Of a stretch of DNA of 64,000 nucleotides, positions 18,118 through 29,479 are shown one piece after another. The stretch's first letter is position 1. Every line of letters starts with the position of its first letter. Under the pieces are notes generated by a model. It saw only the letters and a list, made by a program, of their open reading frames with translations, was not told the origin of the DNA and did no database searches. This stretch comes from an uncultured Sunxiuqinia sp. (GTDB taxonomy: Bacteria; Bacteroidota; Bacteroidia; Bacteroidales; Prolixibacteraceae), in the NCBI RefSeq assembly GCF_963678245.1, contig NZ_OY782770.1:248001-312000 (forward strand), in the 5' to 3' direction. The position numbers and the translations under genes were made by a program.

Positions 18118-18328
18118 ATGTCCATATGTCAGGTTAAACCGCAAACTGACAAAACCTGCAAAACACTGACAAACACATGTAAACAACGACACTCAAAAAG
18201 TCATGGACTGTCAAAAATGAAAAAATGTCTCAAAAAAGAAGGCTTTCTTAGACCTACCTCTTTTGGCACAGAATTCGATATACAAAGGTGTCAATTAAAA
18301 AAAATGTCTAATTAAAATAATTAAAAAA
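18118..18328 (+). promoter_or_regulatory. groESL leader and promoter region
   Basis: About 210 bases before groES with no exact TAnnTTTG box and no CIRCE inverted repeat. It contains repeated ACTGACAAA (18145-18153 and 18165-18173, 20 bases apart), a related ACTGTCAAA near 18208 and TGTCTMA-type repeats near 18224 and 18305. A TTGGCAC element at 18263-18269 is followed at the right spacing by TCGAT, a partial match to a -24/-12 sigma-54 promoter. Confidence 0.45.
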
Positions 18329-18607
18329 ATGGCAGAGTTAAAAGGTAAAATCCTTGCAGGTAAAATCCTGGTTCAACCTCAGGAAGCAGAAACAAAAACA
18401 GCTAGTGGAATTATTATTCCTGATTCCGCAAAAGAAAAACCACAGGTTGGTCAAGTCGTTTTGGTTGGTGCCGATAAAAAAGACGAGCCAATGGAACTGA
18501 AAGCTGGAGATGCTGTTTTCTATGGAAAATATTCCGGGACTGAGTTGAATATTGATGGGACTGACTACTTGTTGATGTCACAAACTGATGTATTATACAT
18601 CGTTTAA
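18329..18607 (+). CDS. groS: Co-chaperonin GroES
   Basis: A 92-residue 10-kDa chaperonin that caps GroEL. The mobile-loop region ETKTASGIIIPDSAKEKPQVG is intact, as are GKILVQP near the N-terminus and the C-terminal YLLMSQTDVLYIV. It lies 33 bases upstream of groEL in the standard operon order. Upstream control appears special, as described for the leader region. Confidence 0.96.
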   Translation: MAELKGKILAGKILVQPQEAETKTASGIIIPDSAKEKPQVGQVVLVGADKKDEPMELKAGDAVFYGKYSGTELNIDGTDYLLMSQTDVLYIV

Positions 18608-18628
18608 TTAAGTTTAACAGAAAATTAA

Positions 18629-20284
<1,656 letters not shown>

Positions 20285-20306
20285 TCCACGCATAAAATAA
20301 AGACTT

Positions 20307-20341
20307 AAAAAGGCGGAGTTGATATCAACTCCGCCTTTTTC
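20307..20341 (+). terminator. Rho-independent terminator after groEL
   Basis: A 26-base perfect palindrome (20311-20336, AGGCGGAGTTGAT and its complement), flanked by A4 and T5. As it is symmetric it can act in both directions, but the facing clc gene ends about 95 bases away. Confidence 0.92.
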
Positions 20342-20434
20342 TATGCCCAAATTTTAAGGCTGTACCAGAAAGAAAATCACAAGCCAGCAAACATCCTTTC
20401 TTGCTATCGCGACAACATCCACTGTATGTCTAAA

Positions 20435-21823
20435 TTATCCTTTTCTTTTATGATCCCGAATCGATTTCAAGGTGTTATTATTATCAACACTATTATTCAG
20501 ATTAGCTTTGGAAACGCTTACCCGCTGTGAAGTATAAATGCCCGTATGTCCAGAAAAATAATAAGCAATAAAGCAAGCCACCGCATAATACAATACATAT
20601 TCGCCACCAAAAAGCTCGACTCCCATAAAAGTGCAAGCCAGCGGAGTATTCGTTGCTCCGGCAAAAACGGCAATAAACCCAAGGCCGGCAAATAACTCAA
20701 CCGGATTTCCGGACACAATCGCTAAAGTATTACCCAAGGTAGCACCAATAAAAAACAGAGGAGTTACTTCCCCTCCCTTAAATCCGGTACTCAGTGTAAT
20801 TGCCGTGAGCAAAAGTTTCCAAAACCAACTAAAGGTGTCAGATCCTCCTGCTTTAAATGCATTCACAATGCTAACTCCCGTTCCATCAGGAGTGGTCACT
20901 CCAATACCCAAGTAATCTCTTGTGCCTAACAAGAACGAGATCGCAAGAACCATCACTCCTCCAATAACCGGAATCAGTAATTTTTTACTGATGTATTTAT
21001 TCGACAAGCTCTTTATAATATACGACAATTCAGAAAACGCAAACCCGGCCAAGCCGAATAGTGCCCCCGCCACCATTACCGAAAGTAAAAGTGGAAGATC
21101 GAAATGAAGAAATGCTGTACTTCCGGACAGCGTGTCCTGAAAATCGATATGGTAATGGGTATGCTGGATTCCGTAGGCAGAACACACGATATCGGCCATT
21201 ACCGAAGCCAGAAAGGCGGGGAGCAAAGCATCATACTTAATCCTGCCAATTGCCATTACTTCAAGGGCAAAGATTGCACCGGTAACCGGGGTTCCAAAAA
21301 CAGCTCCAAAGCCGGCAGCCACTCCCGAGATTAACAGAATACGCATGTCATCTTTATTCAGCTTTAACTTTTTACCGATATAATGAGCCATGCTACCTCC
21401 TATTTGCACCGCCGTTCCCTCTCGCCCGGCCGACCCTCCAAATAAGTGAGTAACCACTGTAGTGATCAGCACAAAAGGAGCCATTCGAACCGGAATACCC
21501 CCACCCGGCTTAGAGATCTCATCCATTACCAGGTTATTGCCCGCCTCCGAGTTTTTCCCCTTAAACCGATACAAAGCAACAATTACAACACCGGCGAGCG
21601 GTAAAAAATAGATCAACCACCCGTAGTTCCACCGCAATAATGTAGCCTGATTGAGCAGGTATAAAAATAGTGCTACCATGGACCCGGAGACCAAGGCAAC
21701 CGGTATCACCAGAAAAAACCAACGAACGACATATTTAAGAATTTCCCATTGGTCAAAAGACCATTGAATTCGCTTTATCATGTGTAAAAAGTTTTCAGCA
21801 TATCGGGTTAAGCTGTTATACAT
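20435..21823 (-). CDS. CLC-type anion antiporter, CLC-F-like
   Basis: A 462-residue CLC channel/transporter with about ten hydrophobic segments. The gating glutamate E135 is in [15 protein letters not shown]. The central anion-binding GSGIP loop is replaced by GNNLVMDEI (residues 95-103), and the later GxFxP motif reads GGEVTPLF. In the family literature an Asn or Met replacing the central Ser together with GGEVTP marks fluoride/proton antiporters (CLC-F), so fluoride export is a likely role. No fluoride riboswitch was seen in the short upstream gap. A start at 21781 (MIKRIQW) is also possible. Confidence 0.75.
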   Translation of the reverse strand: MYNSLTRYAENFLHMIKRIQWSFDQWEILKYVVRWFFLVIPVALVSGSMVALFLYLLNQATLLRWNYGWLIYFLPLAGVVIVALYRFKGKNSEAGNNLVMDEISKPGGGIPVRMAPFVLITTVVTHLFGGSAGREGTAVQIGGSMAHYIGKKLKLNKDDMRILLISGVAAGFGAVFGTPVTGAIFALEVMAIGRIKYDALLPAFLASVMADIVCSAYGIQHTHYHIDFQDTLSGSTAFLHFDLPLLLSVMVAGALFGLAGFAFSELSYIIKSLSNKYISKKLLIPVIGGVMVLAISFLLGTRDYLGIGVTTPDGTGVSIVNAFKAGGSDTFSWFWKLLLTAITLSTGFKGGEVTPLFFIGATLGNTLAIVSGNPVELFAGLGFIAVFAGATNTPLACTFMGVELFGGEYVLYYAVACFIAYYFSGHTGIYTSQRVSVSKANLNNSVDNNNTLKSIRDHKRKG

Positions 21824-21891
21824 GCTTTTATGAAAACACGTAACAGCCTACGAAATTAGCAATTTTTACCAACTCACTTTATCAGAAGTCA

Positions 21892-24800
21892 CTACTCCTT
21901 CCAACTTGCATGAATCAGGCTCCCGCGTTCGCTCTGGTTGTCAACACAAAGATGGACATCAATCTCCTGCTGCATTTCTTCAACATGCGAAATCACTCCC
22001 ACAATACGTCGTTCTTTCCGCAGCGATTTCAGCGTGTCAAACACAATCGATAATGACTCTTTATCGAGCGAGCCAAAACCCTCATCCAAAAAGAAAAAGT
22101 TTTGATTCGATTCAGTTATTTTCTGAATGTTATCCGCCAATGCCAATGCCAGCGATAAAGCCGCTTGAAAAGTCTGCCCTCCCGAGAGCGTTTTCACGCT
22201 TCGTACTTTTCCGCCATTCATAAAATCACGCACCTGAAAGTTGTTATCGGGAGTGATCTCCAGACTTAACTTTTGCCGGGTCAATTGAAAAAAACGATCG
22301 TTGGCTGCATTGCACAGGTTTTGCAAATAAACCGACGAAATATAGTTGACAAAGCCACTCGCTTTAAACAGAGACTTAATAGTGCGAATGTTTTCTGCCC
22401 GCAAATTCAGTGCTTCCAGCTCCTTCCGCAATACACTTTGACTCTCCAAATCCCGTTGCAGCTTCTTCAGCAACTCTGTAAGCTTTCCAAACTCCTGATT
22501 CATTTGTTTCGTTTGCTCGCTTATCAGCCCAATTTCTGTAATTAAAGCTTGATGTCTTTCGGACTCATATTTTCGATCACCAATTTCCTGTAGTAACTGC
22601 TGCTGCTGCTTTCCGGAAAGTACCATCTGTTCTTTATAATCAGCCAATTTTTGCTTTTCCTGTTTCAGATTAATTGGCTGTGCCAGTATTTCTTTCACCT
22701 CATCTATTGATTGAAATTTAGTTTTCTTCAACTCATCATGAATCCCCATCTCCAGTTTTTTACGATTCTGCTTTTCCTCCTCCAACTCTTTGCGATTCGC
22801 ATTCAAACTACCAGTCAGAGTATCTTTCCGTTTTTTACTTTCAATCAGCAAATTGCTTTGTTTCTCAAACTGTTCTTTTAATCGGATAAAGCTCTTCAAC
22901 AGCTGCTCCTGCTCTGCAACAAGCTCCTCTGCTGGCTTTTGCTGATATTCGAAAAAATCAATCAACTTCAAGTGCTGTAGTAACGTCTTTTGCTCGGTTT
23001 GCCGAACGGTTAAGTCCGTTTTAATTTTGTCGATCCCAAGCTGATATCGGTCCTTGTCTTTAGCAGCTTTTTCCTGCTTTTTCGCAAAATATTCTAGCTC
23101 GGCTTCCTTTTTCTTAATTGAAACCTGAAGTAAGTTGGATTCCTGAAATGCCTTTTCTAAAGCAATTATATCGCGGTACTTCTCCCACTTGAAATCGGAC
23201 TGGTGAACCTTTCTTTTTTTGTCGACCTCTACCCGTTTCTCCGTCCACTCTTTTAGGTTTCTATCCGTATATTTTAGATGACTATCCAGCTCCTTTAACC
23301 GATTTAGTTGCTCGCCGATCTGTTCAATTTCTTTTTCTCTTTTCTCTCGGGTTTGTATTAATTGCTGCTGTGCCGCATGAGAGCTTTTAGCACTGTATAT
23401 CTGTGGATGATGATCGGAGCCGCAAAGCGGACAAGGCTCTCCATCCGTCAGGCCATCGGCAAACGCTTTCAATCTCTCTTTCAACTGCAAATCGCCAGCC
23501 TCTTTCTCCAGCAATTTCAATTCCTTTTTGATCTTTACAAGCTTATCATCTAAAAATCTAACCATCGCAGAAACATCTGATTCCCCGGGTAAACCATCGA
23601 ATAAGGAATTATTCGATAATCTCAGAATGACATCTTTCGCTGCTTTTACCTCATCCTCATATTTCTTCTCCTTATTGTTAATTTCCAACAACTGCTTCGC
23701 AAGATTCTGCTCCTCAACATGCCAGGTTTTAGCATTTACCAAAACAGTCATATCCGGGAGCTTGGCTTTATCCAATTTAAGTGAGGCCTCCAACTCGGCC
23801 TTGTCTTTCTTCAGCTTTTCAACATCTTCCAAAAGCTTATCGCATATTTCATTTCCTTTCTTCAATCGATCCTGGTCATCTTTAACTTTACGGGCCAGAT
23901 CTTTAATTTTGATCATTCGCTCCAGTTCATCCGCTTTTTGCTTCAGCTCGTCGCGCTTTTCGTAGGCTGGCGTTAATTCCTTCAATTCCTTTTCCAGCCG
24001 ACTAATTTCCTCATCTTCCCGTTTTAGTTTGTCGTCGTCCTGCTTAATCTGCGCCTCTTTTTGGGCGATCCTCTTTGTGCTTGCCTGAAGCGATTCAAAC
24101 AAATGCCTAAACTGCATGACACACAACTCATAGTTGGCAATATTTTGCTCCAGTTTCTTGAATTCAGGCTCTTGACTTTGCAAAGCTTTTAAGCCAACCT
24201 CTATTTCCTCCAGTTTCTTTGTCAAGTCCAGCAGCTGTTTCCATTCCTGCTCCTGCTTTTGTGAATTCGTTAATTTAACGAGCTGCTCATCCATCTCCCT
24301 TTTCAAACGGGCAAGCTGTTCCTGATATTTTTTTACCTGCTCCAGATCAATTTCACCCAGTTGTTGCAACTGCCCATCCAGATGCTGTTTTCGGGCATTG
24401 TTCTTTCCTTCGAGTGCCGTTACTTTATAATACAATTCAAACTTTTGCAGATTGAAAAGTTCCTTCATCATTTGGGTGCGATCTTTATTGCCCAACTGCA
24501 AAAACTCTTGAAACTGCCCTTGAGGAATGATGATTGTCCGTTTGAAATTATCGTAACTCAAACCAATTGCCTGCTCCAGCGCCATCGGTTCAATCGGAAC
24601 CCACGAGCCGTCCTGCTTTTTGTAGGCTGAGCGATCTAACTTCTTAACATCATCAAAGCGCTTGCTATTTCGTTTTCCGTGTACAACTGCCCGGTAAGCC
24701 GTTTGATCCTTCCCCGTTTCGAAAGCAAACACAATCAGCAGCTCATTCGACTTCAGGTTCATCATGTTGTAGTTGCGGTTATCTCCCGACAGGTTGAGTC

Positions 24801-24972
24801 GATCGGTTTTACCATAAATCGCAAAAGTAATCGCTTCCAATATGGACGACTTCCCACTGCCAACCGATCCGAAAATTCCAAACAAGCTGGCGGCTGTTAG
24901 TTTTGTAAAATCGATGGTTTGTTTTTCCTGGTAGGAGTACAAACCTTGTATGGAGAGTTGTACGGGTATCAT
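21892..24972 (-). CDS. sbcC: Exonuclease subunit SbcC
   Basis: A 1026-residue SMC/Rad50-type ATPase of the SbcCD nuclease, which opens hairpins and trims DNA ends. The N-terminal Walker A is GSVGSGKSSILEAI, long coiled coils flank a zinc-hook CPLCGSDHH near the middle, and the C-terminus has the ABC signature TLSGGQTFQAALSLALAL and Walker B NFFFLDEGFG. The start overlaps the sbcD stop (ATGA). It ends 68 bases before the CLC gene on the same strand. Confidence 0.95.
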   Translation of the reverse strand: MIPVQLSIQGLYSYQEKQTIDFTKLTAASLFGIFGSVGSGKSSILEAITFAIYGKTDRLNLSGDNRNYNMMNLKSNELLIVFAFETGKDQTAYRAVVHGKRNSKRFDDVKKLDRSAYKKQDGSWVPIEPMALEQAIGLSYDNFKRTIIIPQGQFQEFLQLGNKDRTQMMKELFNLQKFELYYKVTALEGKNNARKQHLDGQLQQLGEIDLEQVKKYQEQLARLKREMDEQLVKLTNSQKQEQEWKQLLDLTKKLEEIEVGLKALQSQEPEFKKLEQNIANYELCVMQFRHLFESLQASTKRIAQKEAQIKQDDDKLKREDEEISRLEKELKELTPAYEKRDELKQKADELERMIKIKDLARKVKDDQDRLKKGNEICDKLLEDVEKLKKDKAELEASLKLDKAKLPDMTVLVNAKTWHVEEQNLAKQLLEINNKEKKYEDEVKAAKDVILRLSNNSLFDGLPGESDVSAMVRFLDDKLVKIKKELKLLEKEAGDLQLKERLKAFADGLTDGEPCPLCGSDHHPQIYSAKSSHAAQQQLIQTREKREKEIEQIGEQLNRLKELDSHLKYTDRNLKEWTEKRVEVDKKRKVHQSDFKWEKYRDIIALEKAFQESNLLQVSIKKKEAELEYFAKKQEKAAKDKDRYQLGIDKIKTDLTVRQTEQKTLLQHLKLIDFFEYQQKPAEELVAEQEQLLKSFIRLKEQFEKQSNLLIESKKRKDTLTGSLNANRKELEEEKQNRKKLEMGIHDELKKTKFQSIDEVKEILAQPINLKQEKQKLADYKEQMVLSGKQQQQLLQEIGDRKYESERHQALITEIGLISEQTKQMNQEFGKLTELLKKLQRDLESQSVLRKELEALNLRAENIRTIKSLFKASGFVNYISSVYLQNLCNAANDRFFQLTRQKLSLEITPDNNFQVRDFMNGGKVRSVKTLSGGQTFQAALSLALALADNIQKITESNQNFFFLDEGFGSLDKESLSIVFDTLKSLRKERRIVGVISHVEEMQQEIDVHLCVDNQSERGSLIHASWKE

Positions 24973-26189
24973 TCTTCTTCTGCCAGTATTTCTGTAAATA
25001 AACTCATGAGCTCGGGATTGGGATCCTGACCTTTTTCATGCTTAAAATAATCACGAAAAAGTTCTTCCATGCTGCGAGTCAGATCAATCTTCTTTTGATT
25101 CCCATCAATAAGCTCTTCTGCATTTTCAACTTCAGGAATAATAGCTACAATTCCAGAGTGGGTACCATTCAGCTGTTTGCGCTCTACAGCAGTCAGAAAG
25201 GTTTCAGTCACCAACGTCAGTTCAACCAAGCATTCCTGATTCTCAGCCAGCCATTTCAAAGCGTCCTCCATCCCTTCGGCTCGTTTGCGCAGTAACTTCT
25301 TCCCTTTGGTCAGTTCCACCTCCCGAACGGTTGCTACTGCTCCGGGCTTAACATCAACCAACAGCGCATATTTTTTCTGGTTCGCTTCTGAAAAGCTATA
25401 CGACAAGGGGCTGCCACTGTAGTATGTGGGGCAAGGGTCAGCATCCACCTGATGCATGCGATGAAGATGCCCCAGCGCGGTATATTGAATCTGCCTGGGG
25501 ATATTTTCGGTGAAAATAGCCTGCGCCCCTCCAACGTGTAAAATAGGTTTTTCATCGGCAGGCTCCTCCGGGAATTCGTTTCCTTTTTTTATCATGAAAA
25601 GATGTGAGATGAGCACATTCACACCGTTATTATCGCAATATTGATCAGCCAGTTCGTTCCACTTTTCCTCCAAAACTGCCCGGAGTTCCGCTTCGCTATT
25701 TTCCAAGCCTAAACAGGTTTTAAGCCGATACTCGTTCGCATATGGAGTCAATAAAATCCGCAGCGGGATGTCGGTTCCCGGCAGATGAAGTTCCAAAAAA
25801 CCTTCGCTACTTTTTAGCACCTTCAGCCCTGACTCCAACTCAAAAGCAGAAACGACTGAATTTGGGTATCCCGCAAAAATAATTCCGCACTCCCGAGCCA
25901 GCGGATCCGGCGATTCAATGCGATCGGGCGAATCATGGTTGCCGGCAATGGCAATCACCGGACGATGCCCATTATTGGAAAGCCGCTTCAAACTTTTATA
26001 AAATAGGTCGACCGCTTCAGTGGGCGGATTAAAGGTATCGAACAAGTCGCCGGCTACCAGCACTGCATCCACCTGTTCTTGTTCGGCAACCTCACAAATC
26101 TCCTGCAAAACGGCATACTGTTCTTCCATGCGGGAAAAATCGTCGAGTCGCTTGCCAAGGTGCCAATCGGAAGTATGGAGAATTTTCAT
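24969..26189 (-). CDS. sbcD: Exonuclease subunit SbcD
   Basis: The 406-residue Mre11-like metallophosphoesterase partner of SbcC. Metal-binding motifs are HTSDWHLGK near the N-terminus, VAGDLFDT, and AIAGNHDSPDR; GHLHRMHQ lies further on. Start taken at MKILHTSDWHLG, the family N-terminus; eight more residues would be possible upstream. It overlaps sbcC by four bases, so the complex is co-expressed. Confidence 0.95.
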   Translation of the reverse strand: MKILHTSDWHLGKRLDDFSRMEEQYAVLQEICEVAEQEQVDAVLVAGDLFDTFNPPTEAVDLFYKSLKRLSNNGHRPVIAIAGNHDSPDRIESPDPLARECGIIFAGYPNSVVSAFELESGLKVLKSSEGFLELHLPGTDIPLRILLTPYANEYRLKTCLGLENSEAELRAVLEEKWNELADQYCDNNGVNVLISHLFMIKKGNEFPEEPADEKPILHVGGAQAIFTENIPRQIQYTALGHLHRMHQVDADPCPTYYSGSPLSYSFSEANQKKYALLVDVKPGAVATVREVELTKGKKLLRKRAEGMEDALKWLAENQECLVELTLVTETFLTAVERKQLNGTHSGIVAIIPEVENAEELIDGNQKKIDLTRSMEELFRDYFKHEKGQDPNPELMSLFTEILAEEE

Positions 26190-26597
26190 TGGATTTCTAA
26201 TTTTAATTTTCAAACGTATTCAATAGAATTCGCAAATCCTGATTTTCCTTTTTTAGAAAATATTTTACATGCTCACTTAATTAAATGATTAAACGCTTAG
26301 AAATGTGAAATTAGTTCTTTCCGCACCCCCTTAAAAATTCCCATTCATAAATTATCCGAAAATGCTAAGTTGGTTCTTTTGATTTATGTCAATTACTTGG
26401 TAAAATCAACTGTCCAACAGACTTCATATTTCATTTCCTTTAATTCATTGAAAGTATAAAAAGCTTCGCAAGAGTCAATTCACTGGAAACTACCAAAAAA
26501 CTGAAGGGGAATAAACTCGTTCCGCCGAGCAAGCAACAGCTTAAGAAAAAAAGCCAGGAGATAATTTCTTGGCTCTATTCACATTTTTTGCTGTCTG
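26190..26597. other. Intergenic region between sbcD and the FAH-family gene
   Basis: 408 bases without a convincing gene. It should carry the sbcDC promoter on the minus strand; no exact -7 box was found. A terminator for the FAH-family gene lies at 26544-26575. The rest is AT-rich with nothing recognised. Confidence 0.65.
26544..26575 (-). terminator. Terminator after the FAH-family gene
   Basis: Read on the minus strand, AGCCA (26574 downwards) pairs with TGGCT ending at 26552, followed by seven T. The stem is short with a 13-base loop that can pair further inside. Confidence 0.6.
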
Positions 26598-27212
26598 TTA
26601 TTTCACTTGAAAATCAAACATCTTTTCGCCTTCCAAAAAGCCTTCCAGCCGATCTCCAATAGCCACTGGCCCCACTCCGGAAGGTGTTCCGGTATAAATC
26701 AAATCTCCAATTTTCAAGGTAAAGTATTTAGAAACCTGACTGATAATTTCATCAATCGAGAAAAGCATATAAGCAGAATCACCTTGCTGTACCGTTTCGC
26801 TATTCTTTTTGAGCTCAAACTTGATGGCATTAAAATCAGGCAAATGATCCCTTTTCACGAAATTGGCGGAAATAACGGCCGACCGATCAAAGCCTTTTGC
26901 TTTCTCCCACGGTAAACCTGTGTCTCTCAGTTTATTTTGAAGGTCGCGCGCGGTGAAATCAACCCCCAATCCAACCTCATTGTAATAACGATTTGCAAAA
27001 CGGGGTTCAATATTTTTTCCCAATCGGCTGATACGAACAATCAATTCACATTCGTAATGTACGTTCCGGCTAAAATCGGGGATATAAAAAGGATCATTAT
27101 TGCGAAGCAATGCGGAATCCGGTTTCATGAAAATAACCGGTCCATCCGGAATTTCATTATTCAACTCCCGTACATGATCACTGTAATTTCGTCCGATACA
27201 AATGATTTTCAT
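26598..27212 (-). CDS. Fumarylacetoacetate hydrolase family protein
   Basis: A 204-residue single-domain FAH-family enzyme. Features are the N-terminal CIGRNYSDHVRE, the metal-ligand stretch YECELIVRI and the C-terminal GDLIYTGTPSGVGPV. Relatives cleave or decarboxylate acyl-pyruvates and oxaloacetate. The substrate is unknown; YcgM/FAHD1-like acylpyruvase is the nearest guess from length. Start taken at MKIICIGRNY; a longer frame reaches 27290 but lacks conserved residues. No partner pathway genes are adjacent. Confidence 0.85.
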   Translation of the reverse strand: MKIICIGRNYSDHVRELNNEIPDGPVIFMKPDSALLRNNDPFYIPDFSRNVHYECELIVRISRLGKNIEPRFANRYYNEVGLGVDFTARDLQNKLRDTGLPWEKAKGFDRSAVISANFVKRDHLPDFNAIKFELKKNSETVQQGDSAYMLFSIDEIISQVSKYFTLKIGDLIYTGTPSGVGPVAIGDRLEGFLEGEKMFDFQVK

Positions 27213-27333
27213 GATACAATTAGTTATTTGGTCTTTAGGAAATCGGCCACTCGAAACTAGTCTTTTGTTAAAAATATGACTACAACTCACACTTTCTCGA
27301 GTTCGAACGGTCTCTTCGTCACCCGCTTCTCTC

Positions 27334-28137
27334 TCAGTCTTTCATTCTTAGTTTAATAGCAGTCAATACCTTTTTAGTGTAAAGCGGAAATTCACTGTTG
27401 ATGATCCAACCAAAATAGCCAGGCTGTTCGCGCAGTACTTTTTCAACCGGAACTCCTTTGTTCTTGCCAAAGTTAAACACCTCAACACCATCATCATTAT
27501 AAACAATTCGCCCTACGAAATCTACATTTTTATCGTACGAAGAAAATTCACTCAGCGCAGTCACATCATTTTGAATTGGAATAGTCTTCTTCCCTTTATT
27601 ATCCTCGTATTCAGTCTCCTTATACATATCAAGCTGCGATTTCAGCACATCGTATGTTGCTCTGGTATCGGCCATGGCACTATGTGCATCGATCAATTCC
27701 TGCTTACAATAAAACTTGAAAGCCGCCGCCAATGTGCGTTTTTCCATTTTATGAAATATGGCCTGCACATCAATAAACTTGCGTTTTTTAAAATCAACAT
27801 CTACTCCAACGCGCAAAAACTCTTCAGCAAGTAACGGAATATCGAATCGATTCGAATTAAAGCCGGCCAAATCGGCTCCTTCCAGAAACTTTGCCAACGA
27901 CTTAGCAACCTCTTTGAACGTTGGAGCATCTTTTACATCTTCATCATAAATGCCATGAATTTTGCTGACATGTTCAGGAATCGACATCTCCGGGTTAATA
28001 CGCAAATCCCTTTCTTCCTCCTTCCCATCCGGATGCACTTTTACCAGTGCTATTTCAACAATACGATCAGTTACAATATTAATTCCGGTTGTTTCGAGGT
28101 CTAAAAAGACCAATGGATTTTTCAGGTTTAAATTCAT
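27334..28137 (-). CDS. DEDDh 3'-5' exonuclease, Pol III epsilon-like
   Basis: A 267-residue protein with an exonuclease domain: LDLETTG supplies the first Asp and Glu (D13, E15), FNSNRFDIPLL the second motif and HSAMADTRATYD the HxD pair. The C-terminal ~60 residues (VFNFGKNKGVPVEKV and GYFGWIINSEFP) match the small DNA-binding-like extension seen in ExoX-type nucleases. It is probably a proofreading or repair exonuclease rather than the replicase epsilon subunit, though dnaN is next door on the same strand. Confidence 0.85.
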   Translation of the reverse strand: MNLNLKNPLVFLDLETTGINIVTDRIVEIALVKVHPDGKEEERDLRINPEMSIPEHVSKIHGIYDEDVKDAPTFKEVAKSLAKFLEGADLAGFNSNRFDIPLLAEEFLRVGVDVDFKKRKFIDVQAIFHKMEKRTLAAAFKFYCKQELIDAHSAMADTRATYDVLKSQLDMYKETEYEDNKGKKTIPIQNDVTALSEFSSYDKNVDFVGRIVYNDDGVEVFNFGKNKGVPVEKVLREQPGYFGWIINSEFPLYTKKVLTAIKLRMKD

Positions 28138-28161
28138 GGGATATTTTTATTTTACAGAAAT

Positions 28162-28198
28162 AAAAAAAACCTAACAAAACATGATCTTGTTAGGTTTT
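28162..28198 (-). terminator. Terminator after dnaN
   Basis: Minus strand: CCTAACAA (28194-28187) pairs with TTGTTAGG (28177-28170), followed by eight T. It ends the dnaN transcript just before the exonuclease gene. Confidence 0.85.
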
Positions 28199-28218
28199 AG
28201 CGTGTATTCAGTTACAAT

Positions 28219-29349
28219 TTAAGCATTTATCATCATTGGCATTAAAAGCATCAGTACATCTTCTTCGTCAAATTCCTTTTCAGCCGGCAGCAATAAGCCT
28301 GCGCGAGTTGGATCAGAAAGCTCAACTTTAACATCAGAAGACGACAAGTTTGAAAGAATTTCCAGTAAGAAGGTTGATTTAAATCCAATTTCAATTTCAT
28401 CACCCTCATATTGACATTTCAATCGTTCGACAGCCGAAATAGAGAAATCAACATCTTGTGCTGAAACCACCAACTGATTATCATCAATATGCAACTTAAC
28501 CAAATTGCTGGCCTGGTTAGCAAACACTGAAACCCGTTTAATTGTGTTGAATAATTCCAAGCGGTCAACAATCATTCTATTGCTGTTATTGGTCGGAATT
28601 ACAGAATTATAGCTTGGATAATTTCCTTCAACCAAACGGCAAATTAATTTATAATTGCTTAGGGTGAAAAAAGCATTCTTATCATCAAACTGCAATTTCA
28701 CATCGAACTCTTCTTTTGGAAGTAGGTTACGCAATAAGGCAGCTGGTTTTTTAGGTAAAATAAATGATGATTCCACTTCTGCTTTGGCATCAGCGCGTTT
28801 ATAACGCACCAACTTGTGTGCATCAGAAGCCACAAAAGTCAGATCGTCATTTCCCAATTCAACAAATATACCATTCATTACCGGGCGAAGTTCGTCATCG
28901 GCCGTGGCAAACAGTGTTTTTGTAATTCCATTCAACAGCACATCGTGGTTCACATCAATAGTCGCAGTTGCTTCTTCTTTTAGCTCGGGCAGCTCAGGAA
29001 AATCTTCTCCGTTTTGCCCAACAATACTGAACTTTCCATTTTCGGAATAAATATCAATCGCCGAATTTTCTCCATTTATTTGGAAGGTCAGCGGTTGCTC
29101 CGGAAACTCCTTCAGCGTGTCGTTGAGCAACTTTGCCGGAACGGCAACATCACCAGTTCCTTCGGTATTATCCAGGTCAATGCTGGTAATTAAGGTCGAC
29201 TCCAAATCTGAGGCAGTAATCGTTAACCGATTATCTTCCAGTTGAAACAAATAATTATCCAAAATGGGTAATGTATTCTTTGAACTGATCACCTTACTGA
29301 TCGCGTTCAGATGACTCAGTAATTCGGTACTGGAAACAACAAATTTCAT
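28219..29349 (-). CDS. dnaN: DNA polymerase III sliding clamp (beta subunit)
   Basis: DnaN is the ring clamp that tethers the replicative polymerase. The 376-residue protein is of normal length with the N-terminal MKFVVSSTELLSHL, the central conserved ELRPVMNGIF and the C-terminal LLMPMMIN, typical of Bacteroidota clamps. It is followed by its own terminator. dnaA and oriC are not visible, so this is not the usual dnaA-dnaN locus. Confidence 0.95.
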   Translation of the reverse strand: MKFVVSSTELLSHLNAISKVISSKNTLPILDNYLFQLEDNRLTITASDLESTLITSIDLDNTEGTGDVAVPAKLLNDTLKEFPEQPLTFQINGENSAIDIYSENGKFSIVGQNGEDFPELPELKEEATATIDVNHDVLLNGITKTLFATADDELRPVMNGIFVELGNDDLTFVASDAHKLVRYKRADAKAEVESSFILPKKPAALLRNLLPKEEFDVKLQFDDKNAFFTLSNYKLICRLVEGNYPSYNSVIPTNNSNRMIVDRLELFNTIKRVSVFANQASNLVKLHIDDNQLVVSAQDVDFSISAVERLKCQYEGDEIEIGFKSTFLLEILSNLSSSDVKVELSDPTRAGLLLPAEKEFDEEDVLMLLMPMMINA

Positions 29350-29479
29350 TGAAATGTATTTTAAATTTTTGTTCTAGATCCTGCGCTGTTCACTGAAATA
29401 TTTTTCAGCACAATTACACGAATATACAAACTTTGGTTTTTTTAACCTATCCTTTCTTATGAGATTTTATACAAAGTAA

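Noticed and set aside
18263-18279. Calling a proven sigma-54 promoter for groES
   Set aside because: Only the -24 half matches; the -12 half is TCGAT. Kept as a finding, not as a firm promoter.
18106-18315. A 69-codon open frame between secG and groES
   Set aside because: Starts inside the secG terminator, has low-complexity Lys/Thr-rich sequence and ends just before groES. It is leader sequence, not a gene.
20340-20434. A possible gene between groEL and the CLC gene
   Set aside because: Less than 100 bases of AT-rich sequence after the terminator with no open frame of note.
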